A DNA stretch of 64,000 nt from Eublepharis macularius (lineage: Eukaryota > Chordata > Lepidosauria > Squamata > Eublepharidae), in assembly GCF_028583425.1 (NCBI RefSeq), contig NC_072791.1, forward strand, positions 35,347,368 to 35,411,367, given 5' to 3'. A program made the translations under genes and the position numbers. Position 1 is the stretch's first letter, and each line of letters opens with the position of its first letter. Below are positions 1-11,834 of this stretch, piece after piece. Under the pieces are notes generated by a model, which was not told where the DNA came from, searched no databases, and saw only the letters and a program-made list of their open reading frames with translations.

Positions 1-162
1 GCCCCACCCCCTGATCTCCAGACAGAGGGGAGTTGAGATTGCTCTCCGCGCCGCTTCCCCTCTGTCTGGAGATCAGGGGGCGGGGCCACCGGCCATGTGA
101 CCATTTTCTCTGATGGCAACCCACTGAGTTCTACCACCTCTTTTCCCAGAAAAAAAGCCCTG
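1..162. mobile_element. Right part of a palindromic non-autonomous hAT-like element, cut by the window start
   Basis: Positions 1-30 and 57-86 are near-perfect inverted arms (CTGATCTCCAGACAGAGGGG against CCCCTCTGTCTGGAGATCAG) around a GC-rich loop. The sequence then runs to a terminus ending AAAAAAAGCCCTG at 150-162. The same terminus in the opposite sense (CAGGGCTTTTTTTCTGG) starts another copy at 33478, so the two ends belong to one family. The left end lies outside the window. hAT assignment is inferred from the terminal style; no target duplication can be tested. Confidence 0.6.
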
Positions 163-801
163 CCTGCTATTATGTGATGGAGTCAAGTTATGGCAAAAAT
201 TAGTCTAATCTTTTGATACTTTAGCTACAATACCTGATTCCATTCAGGATCAAATTCTTTCCTCAAAAGAAACATGCATATTCTTTGTCCACCACAGACA
301 AATTAAAAGCCTTGGCAGAAGTAAAAGTAGTTGCCATGGGAACTGTTTGTTCATTTCAAACTACATTTTGTGATGCTGACTTTAAAAAAAAAATCTCTAA
401 AATGAGCAAATTAATTTGTATCAAAGCAACCAGAAAGAGACCAACATTTTCTAAAATGCTAATGTGACATTTTCATCCTTTAAAATTCTGCCTAAGATAC
501 GCATCTCTCTTCAACCAGCACCCAGTGATGCAGCACCCAACCTCACCCTCTTCATGAAAGAAAAATCCTCCCACAAAAAAATCGTTATTGTACCTGACTC
601 AAACGAGGAGTGCATGAAGGCCTAGTTCCAGAACCTTTTCTTAACACCATGGTTCTGTCATAGGAATACGGCCTCTAAGCAGAATGCCTGGCTTCTACCA
701 CCAGGAAAAGCATTGGGGTGGGGGGATCAGTGAATCAATATAAAGGAAGAGACCTCCCCTTTCGTTGAAAAAAAATGCTAGTACACTCAAATTTCAGATT
801 T
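163..801. other. No gene recognised
   Basis: AT-rich sequence. The 60-codon frame from 285 opens at TTG and resembles no protein I know. No repeat family is recognised. Confidence 0.5.
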
Positions 802-843
802 GGTATCTGAAGAAGGGTGATCTGACTCTTAAAAGCTTATACC
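802..843 (+). ncRNA. Decayed hammerhead ribozyme-like motif
   Basis: Stem I is GGTAT (802-806) against ATACC (839-843), a perfect 5-bp match directly flanking the core. The core box CTGAAGA is at 807-813, followed by a weak stem II hairpin (814-830) and AAAA at 831-834 where GAAA is expected. A two-base self-complementary stem III (AG/CT, 834-837) and T838 complete the layout. The position corresponding to catalytic G12 (831) is A, so cleavage is unlikely. Confidence 0.5.
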
Positions 844-905
844 CTGGAAATCTTGTTGGTCTCTAAGGTGGACTCAAAACTTGCTGTTCTAGTACAGACC
901 AACAT
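802..905 (+). mobile_element. Penelope-like element LTR fragment
   Basis: Contains the phrase CTTGTTGGTCTCTAAGGTGG and ends near CAGACCAACATGGCTATC, shared with fragments at 3575-3645, 44670-44760 (minus) and 46757-46815. The upstream part folds as a hammerhead-like motif (separate entry). Penelope assignment is inferred from that motif and from head-to-head pairing of this family at 3448-3645. Confidence 0.55.
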
Positions 906-2650
906 GGCTATCCTCCTAAAACTATCAACTTTCAATATTTCCATCTACCTCCAATCCTAAATTAAAGTCCAAGAAAATACCTGTAATTATAATGTAAATA
1001 ACAGTGAGAAACCATAACTCCAGCCAGACAGAGTAGGATACCAGAGTTTCCTCCTAGATGGGACTGAAGACAAGGTTTATAATCAGGACCGAAGAATCTA
1101 GGAGGAGAGAGACATCCAGAGGCTAGCAGGTCATCCCAGCCATCTAACAAAATTCAGGCAATCCATATTCCTCCATGATTTGAAATATAACATTCCCACA
1201 CTAGGAAACACCAGGCGATTGGCAGGACTGCCTTCATTGACAGCAGCATTATGAAGGGTTGGGACTAATTGTGAGTCACTGAAAGGATCAAAGGCCATTG
1301 GATGGCTTTTAGGAGGCTCACACAGAGAAAGAACAGACTCTTCCAACTGTTAAGCTACTGATAGTCACCTGATTGTCTCTGCAAACCTCCATTCTTTTTG
1401 CTCATTTTTCTAGAGGCTGCCAGGCTGCGGTTTTAAGTGGTCAACCAACTTGCTTAGATCTTGATGTCTTTCTCAATGCTGTTTGAAGGCCTGCAGAAAC
1501 CAACAATATATGTTATGCAAGGTACAAGCTGACTGCCCATAAGGAACAACAAGGGGGCAATTTGGAAATTCTACCCCCTAAAAACCTCTCTTCCCAGAGA
1601 TACCCCTTGTGGGATTGAGCACACAATCACAGTTGCACCAACTTTTTGTGCCTCTTGAAACACACTTCAGTCTCTTTTGATCTCTCTCTGTTCTGAGGTT
1701 AATTTTTTGCATGCTTGGGGAATCTCCTGAGTAGTCAAACATCTCTATCCTCATCTGTGGATGACCTGTTGTTGCTGCTTTATTATCTAATTTGGGAAAC
1801 AGCCTGGTTATGGTTAGATTATGGTGATCAAATGAGTCTCACCTGAGTTCTTGTTCCCACTCAGCCATGACGTGATCTCCAACCCCACAGTCACCAATTC
1901 TTCACTTTGTTGTAAAGTTAAAATGGGATAACCCTGAAATATACCAACCTATTTTTTCTGAAGAAAGGTAATTGGTAAATTAGTAAAGGTGATCAGTGAA
2001 TCAATATGAACATTATATACATTACAGTTAGCGAACAAAGAAAAGCTGTGTGAATTCTGGTGACTTATAGGTGAATGAAATAACATTCGATATATTGTCG
2101 AAGGCAATATAAAAATCCACAACAACCATCGAAATAACATTCAGTTCCCAGTCCTTGCCCTTCTCCTGTCTGATATTTTCAAAAGACGTATGTCATATTC
2201 TGTAAAAGCCATGGCTGTTTCAACTGAGATGTTCCACAATATGAACGCAGCAGATGTTGACTGTTTGCCATGGGACACTCCCACCATCCCTTGCAGTAGC
2301 TGCACGTGGAAAATGAAATGGGAACAGAAGAGACTTAAGGTGTGCATGAAAACACAGAATCTGTCACACCATATGGAGAACAACTGCTCATCATTTCAGG
2401 TGCTTTGCCTTTGCATTGGCCTGATTTTTAAAGACACAAATGGTACAAGAACCAGCAGAGTAATAAGTAGCAACAGTTCTTAGGGTGGTTCAGAATTTCA
2501 TTGTTGGACTGCTTCTACCTTCAGGCCCTCATTCTCCAACTGTATTTGCATTTAAGACCTGTTTTTGAATTTAATTTCAGACATACCTCTATATTCAGCA
2601 AAACCATTTCATAACCACTCTCTTTCTGGCTCTTTCTCAGGGTGATATAT
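906..2650. other. No gene recognised
   Basis: Repeat-poor sequence with only short frames (up to 97 codons at 2190-2483). No recognisable protein, RNA gene or dispersed repeat. Confidence 0.5.
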
Positions 2651-2653
2651 TTA

Positions 2654-2741
2654 CAGTGCAATCCTATGAAGAGTTACTCTAGTCTAAGCCCATTGAAATC
2701 AATAAGTTTAGACTGGAGTAATTCTTCACAGGATTGCACTG
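2654..2741. mobile_element. Short foldback MITE, PIF/Harbinger-like
   Basis: An 88-bp near-palindrome bounded by CAGTGCAATCCT and AGGATTGCACTG, with internal TAAGCCCATTGAAATCAAT dyad. It is flanked by TTA at 2651-2653 and 2742-2744, a 3-bp TWA duplication typical of PIF/Harbinger. A relative is at 11835-11918. Confidence 0.75.
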
Positions 2742-2779
2742 TTAGTCCTTTCCCTCATTTTATCTTCACAATAATTCTG

Positions 2780-2965
2780 TGAAGTACATAGTTTTAATTA
2801 CTTATTTTTTTTAAAAAAAATTAAAGTTGCTTTTCTGCTCAATGTAGGTCCCCAAGGCACTGAACAATCAAAATAATTAGCATGTGCATTTAAAAGCACG
2901 CAATTAAAAACAACAATTAAACAAAACACATAAACAATTAAACAACAATTAAATATTAGGCTGAG
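2780..2965 (-). mobile_element. Possible diverged LINE 3' tail
   Basis: A/T-run followed by GGTCCCCAAGGCACTGAACA and A-rich sequence resembles antisense 3' ends of reptile L2/CR1-like LINEs. No coding remnant is visible. Confidence 0.3.
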
Positions 2966-3133
2966 AGTGACTACATGAGAGTCACTCAATGAACTCCGTG
3001 GCTGAATGGAGATAAGAATTTCTCCAGTCTTAGCTCAACAACTACACCACAGCGGCTTTCAGCTTTCTGCCGGTGTTGTGATTTAATGTCTAAGCAGCAC
3101 TTAACAAGCTCCCTCAACTGTATTCCAAAGCAG

Positions 3134-3212
3134 CACAATTTACTCAGAAGTAAATCCCATGGAGTTCAATGGGGCTTACTCTCAGGTAAGGTGAATAAGA
3201 TTATAGCATTCA
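3134..3212 (-). mobile_element. Short palindromic MITE relic
   Basis: Core AGTAAATCCCATGGAGTTCA followed by ATGGGGCTTACT is a dyad. Related copies are near 35946-36028, 54565-54640 and 63222-63316. Ends are too decayed to define a target duplication. Confidence 0.5.
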
Positions 3213-3447
3213 ATATTTTTCATTTATAATGACAGGTATCACATGGCTCCTTGAGGAGCTGGCAGCACTTCTGGGGTTCAACTTGCTCCCAGTGCATTTG
3301 GCCAAGCACAACCCTTATTTCTCCCCTCATCCTTTGTTTACTGGCAAACCAACAACTTTGCAGGTAGTTGTTGCGGGATTTTTTGGTAGAGACCAAAAAG
3401 ATTGGCTACCATGAGATTATAATTCCATATAAATCTGTACCAGCAAA
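3213..3447. other. No gene recognised
   Basis: A 61-codon frame from 3229 shows no family features. Nothing else recognised. Confidence 0.45.
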
Positions 3448-3496
3448 ATAAAACAGAAGTCTAGCGATACCTGAGGATCTAACAGACTTTATTCCA

Positions 3497-3536
3497 GCAT
3501 AAACATTTGTAAGTGTGAGCTCTCTTCATCAAATGC
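3497..3536 (-). ncRNA. Decayed hammerhead ribozyme-like motif, left arm
   Basis: On the minus strand stem I is GCAT/ATGC (3533-3536 with 3497-3500), the core box is TTGATGA instead of CTGATGA, and the GAAA box is degraded to CAAA. It mirrors the motif at 3548-3587 about the palindrome centre. Presumed inactive. Confidence 0.4.
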
Positions 3537-3547
3537 ATGAAGATCAT

Positions 3548-3587
3548 GCATCCAATGAAGGGAGCCTTGATTTGCAAAAGCTTATGC
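3548..3587 (+). ncRNA. Decayed hammerhead ribozyme-like motif, right arm
   Basis: Stem I GCAT (3548-3551) pairs with ATGC (3584-3587). The core box reads CCAATGA (3552-3558). The GAAA box is AAAA at 3576-3579, so the expected G12 is lost, again where the family form would have a CpG. Followed by AGCTT as in the copy at 802-843. Confidence 0.45.
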
Positions 3588-3645
3588 TGGAATAAATTCT
3601 GTTGTTTCTAAGGTGCTGCTGAACTTCTGTTTTATTTTCTACTGA

Positions 3646-5322
3646 ACTATGAACTGTTAGCGCCAGTAAGTTTGTAGTCCAAAGTTTAAAGACTTCAGTC
3701 TTGACAATGGCCAGTTCACACCTGGATAGATCCTTGAGTTTTCCTAACTTCAGCTGTACATATTAGAATAAAAATGAATGCATGGAGGACGGGATTGGGA
3801 CTGGCCCACCTACAACCTCATGCATCTGGCGTGCTATCTACTCAGGAAATGTTTGGGAGAATCTATCTGAACTTCTATGCAAACAGCACTTTCAACAGAT
3901 AAAATCAGGGGACAAGATTCTGGTCTATCCTTCCCATGGCTATTGTTACTATAAGCACCTTCATTGACTTTCATTTCAATCCTGAGGGCCACAGAGGTAG
4001 TGGCAGCCAGCTGCCAACACAAAAGTGCAGCAATGGCAAACAGCATAGACACTGTGCCAGTGACCACAGCCATGATTGTGCAGCCTTGGCAGGGTCTGCA
4101 GTTCCATGGGGGGGGGGGGCTCCATTTGCCAGGGGACCCCCTCCTTAAGGCACATACTGTAGCCATTTCAATGATGGATATTTATGTGCCTCCAATGCAG
4201 GCGCTACAATTAAGTGAAGTGAGGCAGTGGTGTTGGATTGGGGTGTGTGTGGCAGCCTCCATCTGGGACTGCTGGGGAAAGAGCACTAACTCTTTGGGGG
4301 GAGTAAGGCAGCGGGGGGCACAGGCAGTGGAAGGCTGGACAAAGGAGGGGGCACCTGATGAAGGCGGGGCATGGCTTCAGGCAGCAATCTTTGTTGAGCC
4401 ACCAATGCATCGCTGAGAATTACATGAAGGGTAGCACAGTACAGCACATCACAACACAGAATGTTTCTTGATATTTAAATTTTATTTTCTGGTTCCAGTC
4501 TGTAACTTTCTTCCAAGTGGCTTGCACAAGAGGAGTTTTGCTAGGAAATGGTTAGCAGTATGTAAATATTTGAATGATGAGGAGAATTGAAACCATCTAA
4601 AAACATTCTGCAGAATATAAGCTAATGTGGCAGATGGCCTATGCTCGATAGAGAAGTATTTGCTTTGGCCAGACTGTTCTTTGCTGAGCTAACAAAGAAA
4701 TATTTCTGAGCTATTTCCTTCCCTAAAGCCATAGACATAGTATCATTGTCAAACATAAAAAGAGTGAAATGAAGTGAGCTTTTCAAACATGAGAATAATA
4801 TCTGCCAACTTATTTTTTGGGGGAAATTACCTAAATTTGACTTTGCACCCTTTGGAAACCTCAACAAAAATGATGACCTTGAATAATCTGTTTAATTTTC
4901 TGACTTTGATATCCAGTACTTAAATAATTACCACTATGGCTGTGAAGCTATTTAGCTCAGCTGAATATTAAAATGGAAATAACAAAGTCACAACATGATT
5001 GATGTACTCTTTGAGCTTTAAAAGCTGAACTTCCATTTTGCAAATTGTAAAGTTCATTTTTAAAAACCTATCATGCAAAATTGCCTTCTAAATATTTCAT
5101 TGCTCCCCTTCTCCATGCCCAAAGTGGTTTTCAATGTTGTTTTGGCTTCTGTACATCTAGGAGTGGTGAGAAGTTCCAGGGCATTTTGTATGATCAGCTT
5201 CCTTTGGAAGAGAGATGACCGGTGGTGCAAAGGGTGGTTTACAACCTTTTCTCTCTCTCTTTTTTTACAAATAGACATGCTGAACAGATAGTAAGCAAGC
5301 AAGTACAAACGTGAGCAGCATT
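3646..5322. other. No gene recognised
   Basis: Holds overlapping frames of 110 (minus, 3834-4166) and 150 codons (plus, 3964-4416) around a G-run at 4109-4117. Neither shows a domain or splice context, and opposite-strand overlap suggests chance. 4430-5320 is AT-rich and unrecognised. Confidence 0.45.
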
Positions 5323-5720
5323 ATTTTTTATTATTTTTATGTTATTTATAGTCTACCTTTCACTGAGACTGAAGGTGGATTGCACAGTGTAAGTTACTAC
5401 AGTCCACAGCTGGAACATTCAATAAACAATATAATAGAAATTTGAGAACCAGCAGAAATCCAACACAGGACTGAAACAATGCTGAAAATAAGCAAATTGA
5501 CATGACATTTTAAATGATGTGGAGAAACTATCTGGGAGGAACATATTTACAGCAACAGATGGTACCCAGTATTGTAGTGTACAATCCCTATCACATCTCT
5601 CTCTCAACCATTTCCTTACAGCACAGCCCTATTACTCGTGTAAGAAAGTCTTCCTGAATAATTTGGTTTTGCACAGTTTGTGGAAAGCCTGGAGAGCGAG
5701 AGCTTTCCTGACCTCTTCAA
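5323..5720 (-). mobile_element. LINE 3' end, antisense
   Basis: TTATTTATAGTCTACCTTTC (5343) then CACTGAGACTGAAGGTGGAT is the reverse complement of a LINE 3' terminus. The same phrase recurs at 14353-14390 beside a microsatellite. Further in, TCCTGAATAATTTGGTTTTG resembles decayed LINE coding or UTR sequence. Confidence 0.5.
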
Positions 5721-5795
5721 CAGATTGTAATGTCATTGCCACCATTTTGTGTGCATCTGCTGTTCACAAAATGGTGGTGATGACATCACAATCTG
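5721..5795. repeat. Hairpin with 31-bp imperfect arms
   Basis: Arms 5721-5751 and 5765-5795 pair with few mismatches (CCACCATTTTGTG against CACAAAATGGTGG at the loop side) around a 13-base loop. Probably a small MITE; ends not proven. Confidence 0.6.
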
Positions 5796-8160
5796 CCTCA
5801 AAACATTATTAGAGACAGAGAAAGAGTGAGCTCAAAGGTTGTTGACATCCCCAAGGAATATCTCAATACTGTGAGCAAGCCAGCAGCGGAGAGGATGACC
5901 ATTGACCCCTAATCTACTGACTTGCCATGCCAAGCCTCTGAAGACCTCAAGATGGAGCCCATGGCATCTGTGGAATGAGCAAGAAGATGTCCCTCACTCC
6001 CCTCTCCCACACATACAGCAAGAAAGAAGGAGCCATTTGCTGTAAGCCATTCCTCCCCCAGCACTGAAATGGTGCTGCAAGAAAAGCAATGCTGTACATC
6101 CTCACTTCTCCCCATCCCACATCAATGTCGCTAGGTATATTTATATTTGGGTTAATTTGACAATATTAGATAGTTATTGTTTTATCTAAGAGTTAAGAGG
6201 AGTTCATGCCAGAGAATTCTGCTATAGGCAAAATTGAATGTTTATTTTAATGAAGAGAAAAACTATTTGTGGTTACAGAGGGGAACAGGATGAATCTGGT
6301 ATTCACAACCTTCACCCCTGTAAACCAGTCCAATGAACAAATGCTAACTTAAAATAACTTCCTGCCTGATACTGATCAATATCAAATCTTAGTAGGAACA
6401 TGTAAATTTTGGTCTTCAAAGGAGAGAGGATGGGAACATTCACCCCTTTGGACGATCAGGATATTGCATCCCTCTCATGGCTTAATCATAATCTCAGGTA
6501 CTGAAAGGAAGAGACTTCAAAATGCCGAACTTTAAACCAAATATTTCTGGATCGTAAAATTACCATGGTCACCATCGTAGTATTACCCAGGTTCCCACTG
6601 CATATAGGGAATACGCTAGTAGCAATTTCTGCTGCTCCACTGAGCTGCTTGTGCTCAATGGAGCAGCACCAGTGATGCTGTGGTGATGGCTTACTGAGAA
6701 GAAAACAAGCCAAAGACTGAATCACATCAGGACAGGTTGTATGGTTGTCAACAAAAGGTACACACACATCTCACCTTGCAGGGCATTCTAACATTCACAG
6801 CCTCTGTTAATAAGATCACAGATGCATGGCAGGAATCAATTCTTCTTTTCATGGGATGTGTGCAAGTTCATGTGCCTCTTTTTGCTTATGTTTTCTCTGT
6901 AGTAGCTTTTCTAGTTTCTGCTTTAGTAACTATCCCTTTGCTTCTGTTGGTGGTGTTCATTAAGCCTGTAGTGAGATCTTAGACATTGCAATAGGGCATG
7001 TCTATCTGCCTTTTTGTATGAATAAGAGTAAGTCTGATTGCTGTTGCTGCTGTTCTGTACTTGTAGTGATCTGGATTGTGATGGTTTAATTTGTGGCCAA
7101 TCCCTTATATGTATATCTAGCAGTAGTAAATTCCTTCTGCCATCCTTAATGCACGTGTCTTGGTAATTTCTTGATGAATGGTCAGGCTTAGATAGACCCC
7201 ATTAGACAAGTTGTTGTAACAGGGAGGTTCCTCATCCCTGCTAAACTGTCCACCCCCCTGTTATCCAGTGTTAGAGACTCCATTACCTCTGAACCCTGGT
7301 AGACACAGGATTAAATGATGCCTGCTACATATTTACCCCCCCCCCCGAGTGGCATAGTTTGTTTTGCACTTTGGTTATGCTCAGACGGATGCCTCAGAGA
7401 CACCCTGGTGACAGACTTGGGTGATTATTTCAAATAACAAGGGTCATTCTATAAGGTGGGGGCCACCACAGAGAATGCATGTGAACAGGCAGCTGTTGAT
7501 TTTGCCCATGTGCAAGGTGACACCTGCAGAAGACCCTGTTCAGATGCCCTCCGTAGCCGTCCTCCTCAGCACCCTTGAAATTCCAGACTGCAATATTCAG
7601 AAATAATTTTCTGGTTTTTTGGGCAAAGTCAAAATTCAAATACTAAATTAGGTTACCACCTGCAAGAAAGTATGGCTTCCTGATGTGTTTTAGCAAAAGT
7701 TTGCCTTAATAGGCCAAGGTACCTGCTAAGGAAAAATCAGTTTTTCACCAGCAAGTGCCAGGCTATAGAAAAATCAGGACTGAGTCACTTGCTATAAAGT
7801 CCACCATGAGGACATTTTATCAGTTAATGAAAAGTGGAGTGGGGGGCTGAAGCCCCTTCTCTACTCATACTATGGTTGTGAGATTATGGTCTCCATGTGC
7901 CTCGGACACATGAAATTTCTGATGTATGTGTAATACAACATCATCGATGTGGCCCTAAGGACTTTGTATCATGTGAATTAGCCTTCAAAGCCTTCAAAGA
8001 GAAGGAGCCATCTTGAGAGGTCATTTGATAAACCTTGTATAATTGAGAAGGACTGCTACTCTTCCTTGGAAAATCATGGGACTTGGAATTAACTGCCAGG
8101 GACTATTTATGAAGAAGTTATCAGGATTATCAAGATGATTTATTAGATATTTCCTCATAA
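5796..8160. other. No gene recognised
   Basis: Mixed composition with short frames (longest 93 codons). A C-run lies at 7336-7346. No repeat family or protein recognised. Confidence 0.45.
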
Positions 8161-10360
8161 TTTTTATTTATTTAGCTAGAGAGTCTATGTCCCAGTTTTC
8201 ATAAGTAAGGCCTCAAAGCACCTAAAAAAAAATCATTTTAAAATTTCAATAAAATGCTAAATAGTGCATGAAACAGCTTGATTTCTCACAGAGGAGAAAC
8301 AAGTTAGCACGTTAGTAGAGCTGAATAACAGGTTACTACGGTACCCTAATGGCAATCAGTGTTCTCTTGGAATATACCCCAAAAGGCCCATGACAGTATA
8401 AAACAATATGAATACAGCACAAACAAACAAAATCAATGGTGACCAATAAAATTAGTAAAGGCAATAAGATAGCAGAATAAAAATAGCAGCATTTAAGCAC
8501 AATGCCAGAATTTCAATAGGCAGTTAAAATGTATTTTTTAAAAAAAGAATCTCACCAAGACAATCCAAACCAAACACAAAGTTACAAATTCATCTAGGCT
8601 TCATTTCTACCTTGTCTTGGAGATCTTAGGGTGAATATCAGCACAATCTAATTCTAATATCACAAAGCAATTTGTTTAATGATAAATTTTTACTACAATA
8701 GGCAGAATCTTGTACAAACACTGAAGAAAATCCTGTTCTAACCTTGAAAATGGCACAGCCTAGAAAGAAAAGGACAGTGTAAGGTTAAGAGAAAATGGTA
8801 CTCAAACAAGACAATGAATTGTAAAGCATGCATGTGACATTAACTGCAACTATGTTTAACCTAAGTCTATTTAATTCTCAAGTCTCTGAAATATTCTTTC
8901 AAGGAGAGTGTCAGACCTATTCAAGTTTATAAAGGAGCACGACAGGTTTGAATGAAATTGATGATTTTGTAATCTTCTTCAGGCAGATCAGTTTCTATTA
9001 CACAGGTGTGCCTACAGAGAGAAAGCTTGAGGAGCAACTTCTAATTTTTGTGTGACTGATACAGAAACATATTTTGTTGGGGAAAGAAAAAACCCTTGGA
9101 ACAGAAAAACTCTGGGTGGGTAGAGTGAAACACTTTGGAAGGAGGTGAAAAGGTATGGGAGAAGTGGCTGCAGCCACACAGAGTTCCTAGAGCATGCTGA
9201 GTAATGCTGTCCTGAACCCTGTGCTCCGTCCCTTTTATTCTCAGTCATCTCACAAGAGTTGGGAGTCCTATTGGGCATATGTGGCTTGCCATGCAGTCTT
9301 TAAAGATACCTGGGTATGGAGTTGGGAAGAAACATGGGGTGCGCTGGCTCTGGGGTAGCAAGAAGTGGGTGGGTGATGGGAGGTGGTGAGGGCAGTTGGG
9401 GAACTGATTTTCTTGAATGATCCTGTCAGAAGAACCTCCAAGATTGCTTTAAATAGTCACCAGAAAATCTATGCCCATTAAGAAACTGTCAGTAAATCTG
9501 GAAGGGTGGCAACATGACTATAATCTGACACAGGCTTTTCTCCTTTGGGTCTGAATCTTCTTTCATACTTTGAACAAGTGTTGCTCATACTTTCTGGTTT
9601 CTCTGCAAAGTGGTGCAGTAATAGTTATGTCTGTGGCTTCTGCCTTGTGTAATTTCTTTTCCTTGGCTAGTAGGTATACTTACAGGGGTGATCAAGTTGG
9701 TAGTTTCAGCCCCCCCCCCCCCCAGCTGCTTCTTCCACCTCCTCTGTAGTAGCAAATCTTGAGTGCCTGTGATCTTGTTTTAGTGGGATATAGGAGGATA
9801 TATTACCTGACATAGTCTTAGGTCTAGTAGAAACACAGCATTGCTTGTCTCAGCTTCCCGTCATTATATTGGAATTTATAGGTTGAATTCTCAACATTTT
9901 GAGCATTGTTTCATAGTGGAATTTCTGCTTTCCTTTTCCATGAATCCAACTGTGTTTCACATGGGGTGACCAGTTGTTCCTGGTTTTAAAACGACTCTTT
10001 GGTGGTTATCTTGGATCTGTATATTAGCATCTGAGCAGGTGAGTACCATCATTCCATGGTGGTCTTCCAGCAAGCCCTACTTACATAGATTAATATCTGT
10101 TTTGCTATTTGTACATATTTTGCTGCTGACCCATTTGATTGTGGGTAATATGAAGTGCTAGCAGTATGGACTCTTTTGCAAATCTGTGTATTTCCTTGGG
10201 TAAGTCCTGGGGCACGTTATCAGAAACAAACTCACTGCAAATTACAAGCATCTATCATATCATGCCAGATGAAGTATTTTCAAAAGATTTATTTAAAATA
10301 GTAGCTATAATAATCAATCATCAGCAAGAACAATAAATAGATTACTTTAATGCACTCCAC
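8161..10360. other. No gene recognised; possible diverged LINE tail at 8161-8580
   Basis: 8161-8580 is A-rich with remnants reminiscent of an antisense LINE 3' end. 8600-10360 is unrecognised apart from a C-run at 9711-9724. Confidence 0.4.
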
Positions 10361-11520
10361 ATGGGGCTGCCTTTGAAAATGGTCTGGAAACTTCAGCTTG
10401 TCCAAAATGTGACAGCCAGGCTAATGTCAGGGGTGGGATACAGGGATAGTATCAACCCAGATTCAGGTTCTTTATTTCATGCTCACAGACCAACATGTCA
10501 TAAGCAAAAAAGGTTCAATAAGAAAAAGTACAGAATAATACCATTCAATAAAATGGTTGATCAAATAGCCAATAATTAATTACAAAATATGAAATATGTC
10601 ACTAAAAGAGAAAATCATTAAAAACCATAGATAAAAATTGTGCCACAGTGGGAATTATGCTCGGGTCTGTATCTGCTAAAAGCTTTGCGACTACTTCTTG
10701 TTTCGAATCACACCCCCATTTCTGGATGTGTACTGAGATCCATTGTCTCTGGCGAGTACAAGCTTCTTGCAGTCAGTAAAGAGGTGCCAAATAGTATCTA
10801 GATTCCCTGATTTACAATCACAGAAATGGTCAGAAAAGGGGATCCCTAAAAAACTGCCTCCTAGCGGCAGAACATTTAATCTGGCTTTAGTAAAAAGTAT
10901 TCTGTATTTAGGAACAGTTAAGAATTTACAGTATGCAGGTAAGGACTTTGGATAGAGAGACCCAGACAGTGCAAAAAGCAAACCCTTCTTGCTTTACAGC
11001 AACCTAGTGCTGAAAGATCTGCCCTGGCTGCCCATTTATTTCCAAACATATTTATTTATTTCCAAACATATTTCAAAGAGTTGGTTCTTACCTTTAAAAC
11101 CTTAAGTGGCTCGTGGTCAGGCTACTTGCAGGACTGCCTCTGATATTGCTCCAGTCCAGCAGCTTAGATCTTCCTCACAACCCTGCTCTGTGTGCCCCCA
11201 CCTTCAGAAATGAAGTGGGTGGTGAGACGGGCCTTTTTCAGTGGTGGCACCTCACTTGTAGAATGCCCTTCTCTTTCAAGCCCACCTGGTACCTACACTA
11301 ACTGCTTTTAGGAACCAGGCCTAAAGATTTCTGTTTTTTACTAAGGAAATAATCTTTTTATCATTTGTCTTTAGCCTGATAAATTAATCATGTTTTATGT
11401 TGTTTTTATGGTTTGCTATGTTTTGAATGGTAGATTTTAATAACTTTTTCAATGTTTTATTTTTTAAGTTGCCTTGGGCAGGTTCCCTGGAGAAATGATG
11501 TAGAAATTTTCCAGATTAAT
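10361..11520 (+). mobile_element. L2-like LINE 3' part, interrupted
   Basis: 10361-10459 encodes a peptide with LQLVQN followed by TARLM, the same reverse-transcriptase C-terminal region seen at 16831-17362. After an antisense insertion it resumes at about 11007 with a frame reading LKDLPWLPIYFQTYF and continues through GYLQDC-like sequence to an AT-rich 3' UTR. A 20-bp tandem duplication (TTTATTTCCAAACATATTTA) lies at 11034-11075. Many stops; dead copy. Confidence 0.65.
10460..11006 (-). mobile_element. Antisense LINE inserted into the L2-like copy
   Basis: Minus-strand frame 10691-10981 carries RLNVLPLGG and a CDCKSGNLDTIWHLFTDC segment, the Cys/His-containing C-terminal style of LINE ORF2 proteins. 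Its 3' UTR lies to the left with AATAAA-like sequence (minus strand) near 10480. Flanking L2 sequence is continuous across it, with only an imperfect candidate target duplication (around AGTATCAACCCA). Confidence 0.55.
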
Positions 11521-11834
11521 AGGAATTCAAATTGATCTCTTTCTAAGCACTGCCAACCTCCAACAGACAATTCCTGAATTATCCTGGGTTCTTTGCTGTT
11601 CTATTTCTGTTGTTTTGCACATATGCCAAAGTATCGGACCACTACTTCTATTAGTGAATTAATACTGGGCTATTTAGAGGGTGTCTCTTGTATATCTCTT
11701 ATATAGCCCTGTTCCAAGGTATCACGCATAGATCGGTTCCAGAATCTCTGGATGCACTGGAGTGGCTCCAAAAATCCTCCAAGTAGCCTTCCTCCAGCTT
11801 AAGTGGCTTTTTCATTGCAGGAAGAGACACTGAA
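11521..11834. other. No gene recognised
   Basis: Unique-looking. CCTTCCTCCAGCTTAAGTGG at about 11788 resembles an arm of the hairpin at 19183-19306, suggesting a relic of that family. Confidence 0.4.

Larger units (their letters stand above)
3448..3645. mobile_element. Head-to-head pair of Penelope-like LTR fragments
   Basis: Left arm (AATAAAACAGAAGT at about 3455, CCAGCATAAACATTTG at 3494) and right arm (GCAAAAGCTTATGCTGG at 3574, ACTTCTGTTTTATT at about 3625) are inverted relative to each other about a centre near 3542. Each arm holds one decayed hammerhead-like motif pointing away from the centre. Inverted LTR pairs are known for Penelope-like elements. No target duplication found. Confidence 0.6.

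Noticed and set aside
3834..4416. Frames of 110 and 150 codons as a host gene
   Set aside because: Opposite strands overlap over the same bases around a G-run, no domain, no splice or promoter context.
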